A stretch of DNA of 64,000 nucleotides from Tritrichomonas musculus (taxonomy: Eukaryota; Parabasalia; Tritrichomonadida; Tritrichomonadidae). Below the pieces are notes generated by a model. That model ran no database searches. It had not been told where the DNA came from and saw only the letters and a program-made list of their open reading frames with translations. The stretch covers positions 5,084,001-5,148,000 of the forward strand of contig JAPFFF010000003.1 in assembly GCA_039105265.1 (NCBI GenBank), written 5' to 3'. The position numbers were made by a program, and so were the translations under genes. Shown piece by piece: positions 37,460 to 47,138 of this stretch. Numbering within the stretch: the stretch's first letter is position 1; the number at the start of each line of letters is the position of its first letter.

Positions 37460-39529
37460 ATGGAGAAAGAGAAGAAGCAAATTCAAGAAATCAACAATTT
37501 TAAAGAAAAATTTAAAACGCAAATTTCAAGTGATACTCTTGAACGTTTTATGCGTAAAGCTGCTGAATTAGGAAAAAAGTTAGAGTTAAGACAGATTAAA
37601 AAAGATCTTGTTGAAGATATTTTGATGAAGCAAATTAATTTTTCTGATCCTCAAAACATAGAAAATTTACTCCCTCTACTTCCAGAATTTATTTTTTATT
37701 GTTCAAGCAGAGATTCAGTTTCAGGGACACTTGAGTCACTAAAAACAATACCAATATCTAATTTCAAAAATTTTCTTTTGAAAATTATTGATTGTAGAGA
37801 AGCTGATTCAATTGATAATATTTTGCGCGAAGTTGTCTCATTAATTTTTATTTTAGACGAACAAAATGAAGGAGCTAGTGCAACAGTTAATGCAATGAAA
37901 TTCGCATGCGAGCTAGTTAAAGATTGTACAGATTCACAATATGAAGTTGTTCTTGGAATTCGATTAATGGCTGTTTTAATAAATTCAAGATTTGTACCAG
38001 AAGAAGCTGTTTTACATGCTCTTAATCCCGCCAATTTTCAAGAACCTTACATACGGGCAAACCAGTATATAGCAATCAGAGAAATTCTCTCAAGAGCAGT
38101 CCCATTAGACGACGGATCAGACTGCAAAATAATTCCATATCAACATCAAATTTTTACTGAAATTCTCAATCTTCTTACAAAGGTAAAACTTAGAAATTCT
38201 TACGAGAAATTTGAAATTATGAAAGCAGCTAATAAAAAAGGGAAAAATGTAAAAAAGTGGAATAATATTATAATAATTAAGAATGACAATAAAGTGATTG
38301 AAGAAATTTATGAATTAGAACAATGGGTTCAGTGCCAATATATTTCACTTATTCCATATATTTACTACATTGAAAAAGAAAGAAAGAAAGTGAATATCTC
38401 AACTAGATATTTAGATAAAAACAATTTAGAAGAATTGAAAAAACTTTCATGGAATGTACGATTTAATTATTTGTTGATGTTAAAATCATCAAAAAGTATT
38501 CTTACAGACCAAAATGATATTATCGATATATTAATTGATTTATATTTAAATTCTGACGAGAATTCAGATTTTCAAACTATTTGCATTTCTACAATTATTG
38601 AATTACTCAAAAGCAATGAAAATGCTGAAAATGAACAAAAGAAAAACAAAATTATTGTTTCGGTCAAGATGGTTCACCGATATAAATATTCATTTATCGA
38701 GTCTTTAATGGAAAGTGCTGGAAATAAACTCAAAAAAGTTGCTCAATGTATTAAGGAAAATAATGAAGAGGCAAAATTCAAACTTGAATTGAATTTTATT
38801 TTCAAAATAATTCCAATATTCGCCTCATTAATTATCTATTTTACTTCAAATAAAAAATGCGAAAGTTATATTGATAAAATTATAGAACTAATGAATCAAG
38901 TACCTGTCAATTACAATACGAATTGTAGTAAAATTTTTCTTGATCCTTTTTTCATTAACGTAGCAATTCATTATGATAATAAGTCAAAAAAAAGTGAAAT
39001 ATATAAAACAGCAAAAAATGCTCTACACTTTTTATTGATATCAACTAATGACTTTGAAGATCATATCTTTTTTATTGATGTAACGAATAAATTTTTTGAT
39101 TCTAATGCCAAACTCAAAAAAATAGCACTATCTTTATTAATGCCTCTTATTGATATTATTTCGAAAGATCCAGTTTATAAAGTAAGAGACTTAGCTGTTC
39201 AAACTGTTCTGAAATTTTTACCTGAAACAACTTTTTCGGATGTTCTTGATTATGTTCAGCAAATTTTCCCTGGATCATCATTTAGTGGGAAAAAATCATT
39301 ATTATCTCTCATTGGATCAATTATTGCATCAATTGATCCTTTTGATAATGATGAAAAGAGCAAAGATTTATTATTCACCGAGTATTTTGATCCAATATTC
39401 TTATTAATTAATGATTCTCAAAATAAGGATCTCAAAAAATTTTTCAAAGATTTGTTGAAAAGTATTTGGACACTTTTGCCTGAACATACAAAGAAAGAAC
39501 TATACTTATATGATGTATTTGTTGTATAA
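37460..39529 (+). CDS. HEAT-repeat protein (PP2A/PP4 scaffold-like)
   Basis: 689 residues from the ATG at 37460; the longer frame starts with TTG. Helical repeats occur throughout. The C-terminal part shows HEAT-type helices with the DPVYKVRDLAVQTVLKFLP element, similar in form to the DxxxxVRxxA repeats of protein phosphatase 2A A-subunit and PP4R1. A Lys/Asn-rich stretch near 260-290 and several lineage-specific insertions interrupt the array. No catalytic motif is seen. A scaffold role is well supported by the repeats; the phosphatase link is only a resemblance. Confidence 0.6.
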   Translation: MEKEKKQIQEINNFKEKFKTQISSDTLERFMRKAAELGKKLELRQIKKDLVEDILMKQINFSDPQNIENLLPLLPEFIFYCSSRDSVSGTLESLKTIPISNFKNFLLKIIDCREADSIDNILREVVSLIFILDEQNEGASATVNAMKFACELVKDCTDSQYEVVLGIRLMAVLINSRFVPEEAVLHALNPANFQEPYIRANQYIAIREILSRAVPLDDGSDCKIIPYQHQIFTEILNLLTKVKLRNSYEKFEIMKAANKKGKNVKKWNNIIIIKNDNKVIEEIYELEQWVQCQYISLIPYIYYIEKERKKVNISTRYLDKNNLEELKKLSWNVRFNYLLMLKSSKSILTDQNDIIDILIDLYLNSDENSDFQTICISTIIELLKSNENAENEQKKNKIIVSVKMVHRYKYSFIESLMESAGNKLKKVAQCIKENNEEAKFKLELNFIFKIIPIFASLIIYFTSNKKCESYIDKIIELMNQVPVNYNTNCSKIFLDPFFINVAIHYDNKSKKSEIYKTAKNALHFLLISTNDFEDHIFFIDVTNKFFDSNAKLKKIALSLLMPLIDIISKDPVYKVRDLAVQTVLKFLPETTFSDVLDYVQQIFPGSSFSGKKSLLSLIGSIIASIDPFDNDEKSKDLLFTEYFDPIFLLINDSQNKDLKKFFKDLLKSIWTLLPEHTKKELYLYDVFVV

Positions 39530-39923
39530 TTAAAAGTTAAAAATATATTTTTATTTTCATTATATTCGATTAATACCAAATTAATTTTATTATTTTTTTT
39601 TCTTCTTCAAAAATATGCAATCACCAGTTATGTTATAATAGAAATAATGAAGAATGATGAATCATTGTGAAATTATATGTTTAAATCAAAAAAAAATATT
39701 CAAATCTGATCTGTTTTTTTGAATTCAAAATACACATTATATTTCAGCTTTTTTTTAATACAGCATGATTGACACCATGAAATAAAATATTAATATGCAA
39801 TGAATTACCATATGGAATCATATAAAACCTTCATAATTAAAATAAAAATTAAATATTTGTTCATTCTTGTCAAAAGATAAAATAAGTAAGTAAAATCATT
39901 TAAAAAAAAAATAAAAATAAAAA
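39530..39923. other. Convergent AT-rich spacer
   Basis: About 390 bp between convergent genes. Only A and T runs are seen. Confidence 0.5.
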
Positions 39924-40463
39924 TTAATCTAGAGGTATTAATCTTTCAAGTTTTTCATTTTGTGAATGAATAAGTTTTAATTTTTCTTGTGCTTGCTCTG
40001 CTTCTTGTTGTAAATCATCATTTTCTTCTTGTATTCTTTCAAGCTTTCTTTTCAATCTATTAATTTCTCGAAATATTTCTTCGTCTGATGCTGATTCTGT
40101 ATCTATTCTCCAATTTTTTTTATCATCATTTGATGTTCCATATTCATTTTGAATTCTTAAATGATTTTGAAGTAAAAAATTCATTTCAGGGGTTAAATTC
40201 GATAAATAGTCATTGGTTGCCCTTTTTTGAGCGGATTTGACAATAGCGTCATAGCTCCGATTTGTTAAAATAGATAGTAACTTTGAATCAACTGAGCCAT
40301 TTGCCGCCTCTTCAGGAGATACAGCTGCAGATGTGATTGATCTAACGTCTGCTTCAATTTCTTTTTGTTTTTTTTCTTCAATCTCATCTAAATCATATTC
40401 TTCATCTAAATTTATTCCTAAATCAGATATATTTTTTGATGGAGATGCTTTGGGAGAACTCAT
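39924..40463 (-). CDS. Small coiled-coil protein
   Basis: 179 residues, ATG start. The Ser/Pro-containing N-terminus (MSSPKASPSKN) is followed by an acidic segment. The C-terminal coiled coil spans about 125-175 (EIFREINRLKRKLERIQEENDDLQQ region) with clear heptads. No other domain is seen. It could be an adaptor or cytoskeletal component; the family is not recognised. Confidence 0.65.
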   Translation of the reverse strand: MSSPKASPSKNISDLGINLDEEYDLDEIEEKKQKEIEADVRSITSAAVSPEEAANGSVDSKLLSILTNRSYDAIVKSAQKRATNDYLSNLTPEMNFLLQNHLRIQNEYGTSNDDKKNWRIDTESASDEEIFREINRLKRKLERIQEENDDLQQEAEQAQEKLKLIHSQNEKLERLIPLD

Positions 40464-41590
40464 CTGTTTATTATTTCGAAATTACTAAATTCAATTGAAA
40501 TTAATCGTTCAAATTTTAATGTGTTATGAATATTTTCAATGTAATTTAATCGTTTGAATGCAAACAAACAAATTGAATTTATTTGAATGATTTGGCTTCA
40601 TTATTATTAAAACGGGAGGATGCTGACTTCCTCTTAACTAATAAATTACATAAAGTATGTTTTTTTTCATAATGATGAGATTTACCAACGGCCAACTGTT
40701 TTTGATGATAATGGGGGCTCACCAAGCCATCTCTGAATTATGAACATTTATTTTCTTCTGTTACTAACACTTAGGATTTTTATCTTATTACATTGATATA
40801 TGTGTATTTATACGATTTTTAAAATACCCATGGAATCATCTTTTTAATAATTAATAAACCAATTTTCTACGATTTTATCTCCTAAATTTATGTTTTGCTT
40901 TTGATATTTCTTTTCCCCCGCTTGTTGACCTAAGACAGCATTTTGTTTTACTCTCATTCGTCATCTCAGAATGCCAAATATTCAAATGATATGTTTTAAA
41001 ATAAAAAATAAAGTTTGCCATAAAGATATTAAGATTGTTTATTATTGTGTGATAATTCTACTATTCTGCTATAACAATAAGATAATTCTACTATTCTATT
41101 AATTCTTTATTGAAAATACAATTTTTTTGATTTTATAATATATATGTGTATAAAGCTTCCAAAATTTTTTTATAAAATGATGGGAAAAAGCAGAGTTTAT
41201 GGCAAAGTAAAAGTAGAGTTTAATCTTTAAATAAATTAAAATCATTTATAAATGATTTTCGCAAATTAATGCTTATTATATTTGTTATTATCTTTACAAC
41301 AATATCAGTTACAATAAAAGTTCTAAATAAAAAAAAAAAAAAAATTAATAAAGATTAATATATCAAAATAGAAAATAAAAAGTTTTTGATGCAAAATATA
41401 TACAAATAAGTATTAAATATAAGATTTAACTGTTCCCACCAAACTCATGAACTTTAAATATTCGCATTTACTGCAAATAGGAGGTTGTGAAACCATTGTT
41501 CGTTTAAAAAGTTATTACATCACATTAATTCAATCTTTTTTATTTTATTGAATACAATTCAGAATTCGCAGTTCATTTTATAGAAAATTA
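40464..41590. other. Divergent intergenic region
   Basis: About 1.1 kb between divergent genes. It contains a 17-bp direct repeat, GATAATTCTACTATTCT, at 41051-41067 and 41081-41097, and a short less-AT-rich patch near 40700-40740 that may be a coding scrap. No RNA gene is recognised. Confidence 0.45.
41573..41578 (+). promoter_or_regulatory. Initiator (TCATTT)
   Basis: A+1 at 41575, 16 nt before the HMG-CoA synthase ATG. It matches TCA(+1)Y(T/A). Confidence 0.45.
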
Positions 41591-42940
41591 ATGAATCAGG
41601 CACGCAAAAATATTGGAATACGCGCTATCGAAGTTCATTTTCCTAAAAACTATATCCTTCAAGATGATCTTGAAGATTACGATATAAAAATACTTGGTCA
41701 AGAATCGCACGATAAAATAAAAGGAAAGTATACAAAAGGAATTGGACAAACAGCACTTGGATTTTGTACAGATCACGAAGATACAGTATCAATAGCAATG
41801 AATGCAATTCAGTCTTTGTTTGAAAAATATAATTTAAATGAAAACATGTTTGGTCGTCTTGAAGTTGGAACAGAAACGCCAATTGATCGTTCAAAATCAA
41901 TTAAGTCATTCCTTCTTCAACTATTTCCAACAAATCACAGTTTGCTTGGGGTTGATAATACAAATGCATGCTATGGTGGAACTGCTGCACTCTTAAATTC
42001 ACTTGCTTGGATTGAGAGTTCGCAGTGGGATGGACGTTTAGCACTTGTGGTTTGCACCGATATTGCAATTTATGATAGTATGTCTGCAAGGCCAACAGGT
42101 GGTTGTGGTGCGATTGCAATGGCTATTGGACCAGATGCCCCTATTGTTTTTGAGCCTGGTTTATTTGGGCATCACTTTATTAATTCATACGATTTCTTTA
42201 AACCTGATCCATTAAATCCTCATCCAATTGTAGATGGGCCGCTTTCGCTTGTTATGTATTATGAGTGTCTTGATTATTGCTATTTTGATTATCGATCAAA
42301 AGCTCAGCTTCTCGATGATTCACAGAACGAAAGCAATAATAAACGTGGGCCTCTTTCAATAGATGATTTTGATTATATATGTTTTCACACTCCTTTCCAA
42401 AATCACATCAAGAAATGTACGGGAAGGCTCGTATATTTGAAGGATAAAAAAGGTGATGAAGCAGAATTAAAAGAAACAAGATCAAATCCCAAATTTATGT
42501 CAAATTTAAGTTCAACTTATAGACCCATCTTTAATGAAAAAGTTTTACCTTCAAGTGAACTTTCAATGTTTTGTGGAAATGGTTATACATCGTCTCTCTA
42601 CTTAGCTATTGCTTCTTTAATTAATAATGTTGGTGATAAACTCGATGGAAAAAGAGTTTTATGTTTTTCATATGGAAGTGGATCTGCATCGACTATGTTT
42701 TCATTCAAAGTGAATGGTGATTTAACAAGTATGAAAAATAATCTCAACATATCTGAAAGACTTAAGTCAAGAAATAAGAGAACTGTTGATGACTATTTGA
42801 AGTCTGTTCGATTAATTGATCAACGATATAAAACTGCGCCTTATAACCCTTCTGAACCCATTGATGATCTATGGGATAATTCTTGGTATTTAGATTCAAT
42901 TGATGAAAAGTGGGTTAGACACTACAAAAAGAAAGAATGA
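41591..42940 (+). CDS. HMGCS: Hydroxymethylglutaryl-CoA synthase
   Basis: 449 residues, the usual eukaryotic length. It condenses acetyl-CoA with acetoacetyl-CoA to HMG-CoA, the committed entry to the mevalonate route. The catalytic triad is complete: Glu95 in RLEVGTETPIDRSKS, Cys127 in VDNTNACYGGTAAL (acyl-enzyme), and His266 in YICFHTPFQNHIKK. Further family marks are GDGCGA-like ARPTGGCGAIAM, HHFINSYDFFKPD, and the C-terminal FCGNGYTSSLY and FSYGSGSASTMF. No targeting presequence is visible, so it is probably cytosolic. Single exon and codon use like its neighbours. No other pathway gene is nearby. Confidence 0.93.
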   Translation: MNQARKNIGIRAIEVHFPKNYILQDDLEDYDIKILGQESHDKIKGKYTKGIGQTALGFCTDHEDTVSIAMNAIQSLFEKYNLNENMFGRLEVGTETPIDRSKSIKSFLLQLFPTNHSLLGVDNTNACYGGTAALLNSLAWIESSQWDGRLALVVCTDIAIYDSMSARPTGGCGAIAMAIGPDAPIVFEPGLFGHHFINSYDFFKPDPLNPHPIVDGPLSLVMYYECLDYCYFDYRSKAQLLDDSQNESNNKRGPLSIDDFDYICFHTPFQNHIKKCTGRLVYLKDKKGDEAELKETRSNPKFMSNLSSTYRPIFNEKVLPSSELSMFCGNGYTSSLYLAIASLINNVGDKLDGKRVLCFSYGSGSASTMFSFKVNGDLTSMKNNLNISERLKSRNKRTVDDYLKSVRLIDQRYKTAPYNPSEPIDDLWDNSWYLDSIDEKWVRHYKKKE

Positions 42941-43328
42941 GTTTAATATATGTATATATACAATTTTATAACGCTATTTATTCATTTTTATCAACATGTG
43001 TTATAGATTTTATATTAAATTGATTTTATTGACTAATAAATAATATATAAATAACAATATTTATAATATTGAACTGTAGTAAATTATTAGCAATGATCTT
43101 GCGAATTTTTAAAAGCATTTATTCTAAAAATGCAATGATTCCAAATAAATCTTTGAGTTTATATGAATGTGTGTGTAATTGTTTAATTGTAAACTTTCAG
43201 CATAAAAAAACTTTTTATTTAAAGCTTAAAATTGGTATTTTATCAAAGACCAAATTTAATTTGAATTTTTGATTATAAATTGATAGTATTAATATTTAAA
43301 AAAAAAAAAATAAGAATAGAAATATACA
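42941..43328. other. AT-rich spacer
   Basis: About 390 bp between two plus-strand genes. No feature is recognised; a 67-codon open frame here lacks an ATG start. Confidence 0.5.
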
Positions 43329-44390
43329 ATGTCAAGTGGTATCCCGCAAGAAGTTTGGAATCGATGGTTGCAGAGCGATTTTGATCCATTACGTCAAGCA
43401 GTTCTAGTTTTTGGAGGTAGCCTTAAAAAAGAAATAGCTTTAGAATACTTTAATGATGTATCTCTGTTATATCAAGAAGGAGAAGGAACTAACACCCTCA
43501 AAGGAGTTTTTTATTTAACGACAAAACGATTGGTTTTTCTACCCAAGAATCAAATTCCTCATCCCAGCATGGTTGAGGCAACGTACAATGTTTTGACAGG
43601 TCTTAGCGGTGTCAGAAGTGATTTAACAATTACTGTTACTGATACTACTGGATCTGTTGCAAATTTCCAATTTCCTACCACAAAATCATTATACCAATGT
43701 TTCAATTTGCTTCGTGCATTAGCTGAAGCCTCAAGAAAAGATGAAAATAAATTTAGAAAAATTATTATTAACTTAGTTAAACAAACAGAGCGTGATGAAA
43801 CTCCATTTTCTTCGATAGAAGTTGATTTGCCTGAATGTCATCAAACTCTTGAAGTGCCAGAGGCAAGTTCCTTTGATGATCATGCAACCCCAGTTCCAGA
43901 AGATACAAAAATTGATCGAATGACAACATCTTTGGCACCTCTCAAATCCTTCTTTGATTATTGCAATCATCTCAATTTTGATATACACATCAAGCTTAGA
44001 ATCTTGTTTTTCATGTCTCTTGCTTCATTTTGTATGAAATTTATTCCATTTTTACCTTTAGTTTGTCTTCTTATTGCAGCAACAATAACATTTAATGGCT
44101 GGGATTATCTTCTTAATGGAGAGAATAATCAAGAGCAAAAATTTGCATCTGATAATCAAGGTGTTATTCAGATACAGAACTTTTTTGAAGATTGGTTTGG
44201 ATGGCAGAATCCTAAAAAGAGTCAACGTCTTCTTTATACTTGTGTTTCAATATTCATAAGCTGGGCAATTATGCCAAGACAGCTTTTTGTTATTCTTTGT
44301 TCTGTCTGTTATGCTGTTTTCATAATAGTCCCAGTATACAATTCTAATGTTCTCTCAAAAATTGTTACCGGATTTTGGTTTTGCACTTAA
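43329..44390 (+). CDS. GRAM-domain membrane protein
   Basis: 353 residues. A GRAM/PH-like domain spans about 25-135, recognised by LKGVFYLTTKRLVFLP and the following beta strands. An acidic linker follows. Two hydrophobic regions, each long enough for a helical hairpin, lie at about 225-265 (IKLRILFFMSLASFCMKF, IPFLPLVCLLIAATITF) and 300-350. GRAM domains bind membrane lipids and are often found at contact sites and in ER-shaping proteins; the paired hairpins would anchor the protein in a membrane. The specific role is inferred. Confidence 0.75.
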   Translation: MSSGIPQEVWNRWLQSDFDPLRQAVLVFGGSLKKEIALEYFNDVSLLYQEGEGTNTLKGVFYLTTKRLVFLPKNQIPHPSMVEATYNVLTGLSGVRSDLTITVTDTTGSVANFQFPTTKSLYQCFNLLRALAEASRKDENKFRKIIINLVKQTERDETPFSSIEVDLPECHQTLEVPEASSFDDHATPVPEDTKIDRMTTSLAPLKSFFDYCNHLNFDIHIKLRILFFMSLASFCMKFIPFLPLVCLLIAATITFNGWDYLLNGENNQEQKFASDNQGVIQIQNFFEDWFGWQNPKKSQRLLYTCVSIFISWAIMPRQLFVILCSVCYAVFIIVPVYNSNVLSKIVTGFWFCT

Positions 44391-44502
44391 TTAAATATTT
44401 GATTAAGCTATTCCTTTATTATCTTTATCCTTTTGGACTCTTTTTTGGTTTTAAAAAATGTAACCATATTTTTTATAGAACGTTTAAATCTCTTTGAATA
44501 AA

Positions 44503-46692
44503 ATGAATTATATTCCTCCATCAGAAGAAGAATTAAATTCATTAATTTTATTACAATCAAATCTAATTAACTTAAATAGTGAAACATTTACTGATTGTGC
44601 ATCAATACTTACTAATTCAGATTGGTGTTCAAAAAAGCAATTATTATCTCAACTTATTCATAATATTATTGTTATATCAGCATATAGACCATATTCTAAT
44701 TCATTTCTTGCTGAAATGATTGTCTCTATGTCAAAAGCTATGTCTGATAATTCGAGCTTTGCCTCACTTTTACTTTCTTCCATTCTTCAAACAATTTTGC
44801 AAAGATCTTACAATCAATGTCGTGGTGCTGTAATGTCTTTATTAATGTACCTTGTTGAAAAGAATTTTTATTCAATAGCAGAAGTTATTTCAAAAATCAA
44901 ACAATACAAAAAACCTTTTTTTGAAGAAATATGTTTTAATGTTTTTGTATGGCTAGCTCCAGAAATCGAAAAGGCTGATATTGAGTTCTTTAATACCTCC
45001 ATGAAATTGTGTGAAATAATGCAACAGTCGATTGAATCACAATATCCAACAGTTCAGCGTTTCTTATTTGATCTTCCAAAGCTAAGAGAAAATGACTGGC
45101 AGAATCTAAAGCAGCGAAGATATTCAATTATCAAAATTTTCAGTTCAATATTCAAGCACAATGACATTGAATCTTTAGTTCAACTCTCATTTCATCCTCA
45201 ATTCAATCCAAGCCAAACAATAGCTCAGTCAATTTTTGAAACGAGCTTTGTAGTATACAATCAACCATCAATGGTTGAATTTGCTGCATATTGTGGTGCC
45301 ATTGATTGTTTGGACTTTTTAATGGGAAAAGGAAGTGACCCAAGTGTTACTGACTTTAATGGCAAAACATTACCAGAATTTGCAGTTTGCGGAGGCAATA
45401 ATGATATTATAGAACTTTTGAATGAGAATGGTTTTGATTGTACCGAACTCAATTATCTTAAAGCACGATTTTATCATGAAATTAATGAATATTCAGAAAG
45501 AGTATTACTATCAGCTACTTATTCAAATAACATCAAAGTCATAGTAAAATGTTTAGAAAAAGTTACTCCGTCAACCATTGATTACTCAGAACCATCAAAT
45601 GGCAAAACTGCCTTAATTATTGCTTCTCAATATGGCCACATAGACGCAATTCGTCTCTTATTAAGTAAAGGAGCCAATATTAATCAGCAAGACAATGACG
45701 GTCTTTCTCCTCTTCAACATGCTTGTCAAAACGGCTATTTGGACATTGTTAAGCTGTTTTTATCAAACGAAAAAGTTGATCTTAACTTGAAGCATAAATT
45801 TGACATGACAGCCCTCCATTGGGCTTGTCAAAAAGGATTTCCTGAGATTGTCCAATTACTCATCGATACTGGAAAAGTTGATGTAAACAGCAGAGATGAT
45901 GAAAATTGGACTCCTCTTCATTGGGCTATTCAAAATTGTCACGATGATGTTTTAAACGTTTTATTGAACACAAAAGGAATCGAAATAAACGTTCGCCAAA
46001 AAGATGAAATGACGCCACTTCATTTTGCAGCTTCTAACGGAAACATCGATGGATTAAAAGCTCTTTTAAAAGTCGATGGAATCGAAGTTGATGCAGTTGA
46101 CAACGGCGGCTTAACTGCTCTTCATTGGGCTGCTCAAAATGGTAAAGGTCAAATTGTTGATTATATGGTCAATGTTGATCGTCGTGCTCATATTAATAAA
46201 ATAGATGATGAAGGATGGACTCCTCTTCATTGGGCTGCACAAAATAATCACTTTACAACCGTTGTTGAATTGTGTAAGGACGATAGACTTGACTTTAATG
46301 TTAAAGATAAGCAAGGACTGACTCCTTTCCTTATTTCAGTATTAAATTCTGCTGTTGAAACTTTTTCAATATTTCTTAATAATAAAAAAGTAGACGTAAA
46401 AGTAAAAGATGCAACTGGAAAATCAGCTTTACATTTGGCTGTTAGAAATGGAAATGAGGAAATTATTAAGTTATTGTTGGAAGATGAAAGAACTGACGTT
46501 AATGATAAGCAAGAAGGCGGTTTAACACCATTGCATTTGGCAGTGGCTGGCAAAAAGGTTGACGTAGTTAAAATGCTCCTCGCTGCAAAAGGAATTAATC
46601 CAAAGCAAGAAGATGAAGATGGAACAACACCTGAAATGGAAGCTTCTATCTTGGGTTACAATGAAATAGAAGATTTGTTCAAATCTCTTTAA
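44503..46692 (+). CDS. Ankyrin-repeat protein (DUF3447-like family), intronless
   Basis: 729 residues from the ATG at 44503; the upstream TTG codon was rejected. The N-terminal helical domain (about 1-200) matches that of the protein at 12692 (WLAPEIE, KLRENDWQNLK). It is followed by about 14 ankyrin repeats of 33-34 residues to the C-terminus (for example GMTALHWACQKGFPEIVQLL-type units with TPLHWA cores). The repeats are regular and uninterrupted, in contrast to the intron-bearing paralogue. Probably a cytosolic interaction scaffold; the partner is unknown. Members of this family are among the most numerous proteins in trichomonads. Confidence 0.88.
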   Translation: MNYIPPSEEELNSLILLQSNLINLNSETFTDCASILTNSDWCSKKQLLSQLIHNIIVISAYRPYSNSFLAEMIVSMSKAMSDNSSFASLLLSSILQTILQRSYNQCRGAVMSLLMYLVEKNFYSIAEVISKIKQYKKPFFEEICFNVFVWLAPEIEKADIEFFNTSMKLCEIMQQSIESQYPTVQRFLFDLPKLRENDWQNLKQRRYSIIKIFSSIFKHNDIESLVQLSFHPQFNPSQTIAQSIFETSFVVYNQPSMVEFAAYCGAIDCLDFLMGKGSDPSVTDFNGKTLPEFAVCGGNNDIIELLNENGFDCTELNYLKARFYHEINEYSERVLLSATYSNNIKVIVKCLEKVTPSTIDYSEPSNGKTALIIASQYGHIDAIRLLLSKGANINQQDNDGLSPLQHACQNGYLDIVKLFLSNEKVDLNLKHKFDMTALHWACQKGFPEIVQLLIDTGKVDVNSRDDENWTPLHWAIQNCHDDVLNVLLNTKGIEINVRQKDEMTPLHFAASNGNIDGLKALLKVDGIEVDAVDNGGLTALHWAAQNGKGQIVDYMVNVDRRAHINKIDDEGWTPLHWAAQNNHFTTVVELCKDDRLDFNVKDKQGLTPFLISVLNSAVETFSIFLNNKKVDVKVKDATGKSALHLAVRNGNEEIIKLLLEDERTDVNDKQEGGLTPLHLAVAGKKVDVVKMLLAAKGINPKQEDEDGTTPEMEASILGYNEIEDLFKSL

Positions 46693-47128
46693 CTTAAATA
46701 TTATTTATTTGTTGCTGTTGTACTAATTAAATGTTGATTTAATGATGATTCTTTTTTAATTAAAAAAAAAAAAAAAAAAGAGTGGAATTAATGTTATTAT
46801 ATTTATTATGGCCAAAATTTAAAATAATTGCTTTTTTCTATTAATAGTTATAATGATTTGAAATCTTTTTTTATGTTTTAATGTTTGATTATTTATTATC
46901 ATGATATGAGGTAAGGACAAATAAAGTTTAATGTTTTAATGTTTTCTAAATATTTTTTTTATAATTTTGGAAGGTTTTAAAGTGTTGAATTCAGAGGTGG
47001 TTAACTGATTCAGATTTTTGATACATAATAAATAACGATTAATCTTTTATGAAATTTTTAAAAAAAATTAAAAGAAAAATGATCGTCATAGTCTGAAATA
47101 AGTATTGTAATTGTTTTCAAATATAAAA
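46693..47128. other. AT-rich spacer
   Basis: Spacer with a 17-base A run near 46764. No feature is recognised besides the initiator box at its end. Confidence 0.5.
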
Positions 47129-47134
47129 TCAATA
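47129..47134 (+). promoter_or_regulatory. Possible initiator (TCAATA)
   Basis: A+1 at 47131, 8 nt before the ATG. It differs from the consensus at the Y position. Confidence 0.25.
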
Positions 47135-47138
47135 TTGA

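Noticed and set aside
40700-40745. Less AT-rich patch as an exon or gene relic
   Set aside because: Too short to identify in any frame.
43069-43272. 67-codon plus-strand open frame
   Set aside because: Begins with TTG, AT-driven composition, no homology pattern.
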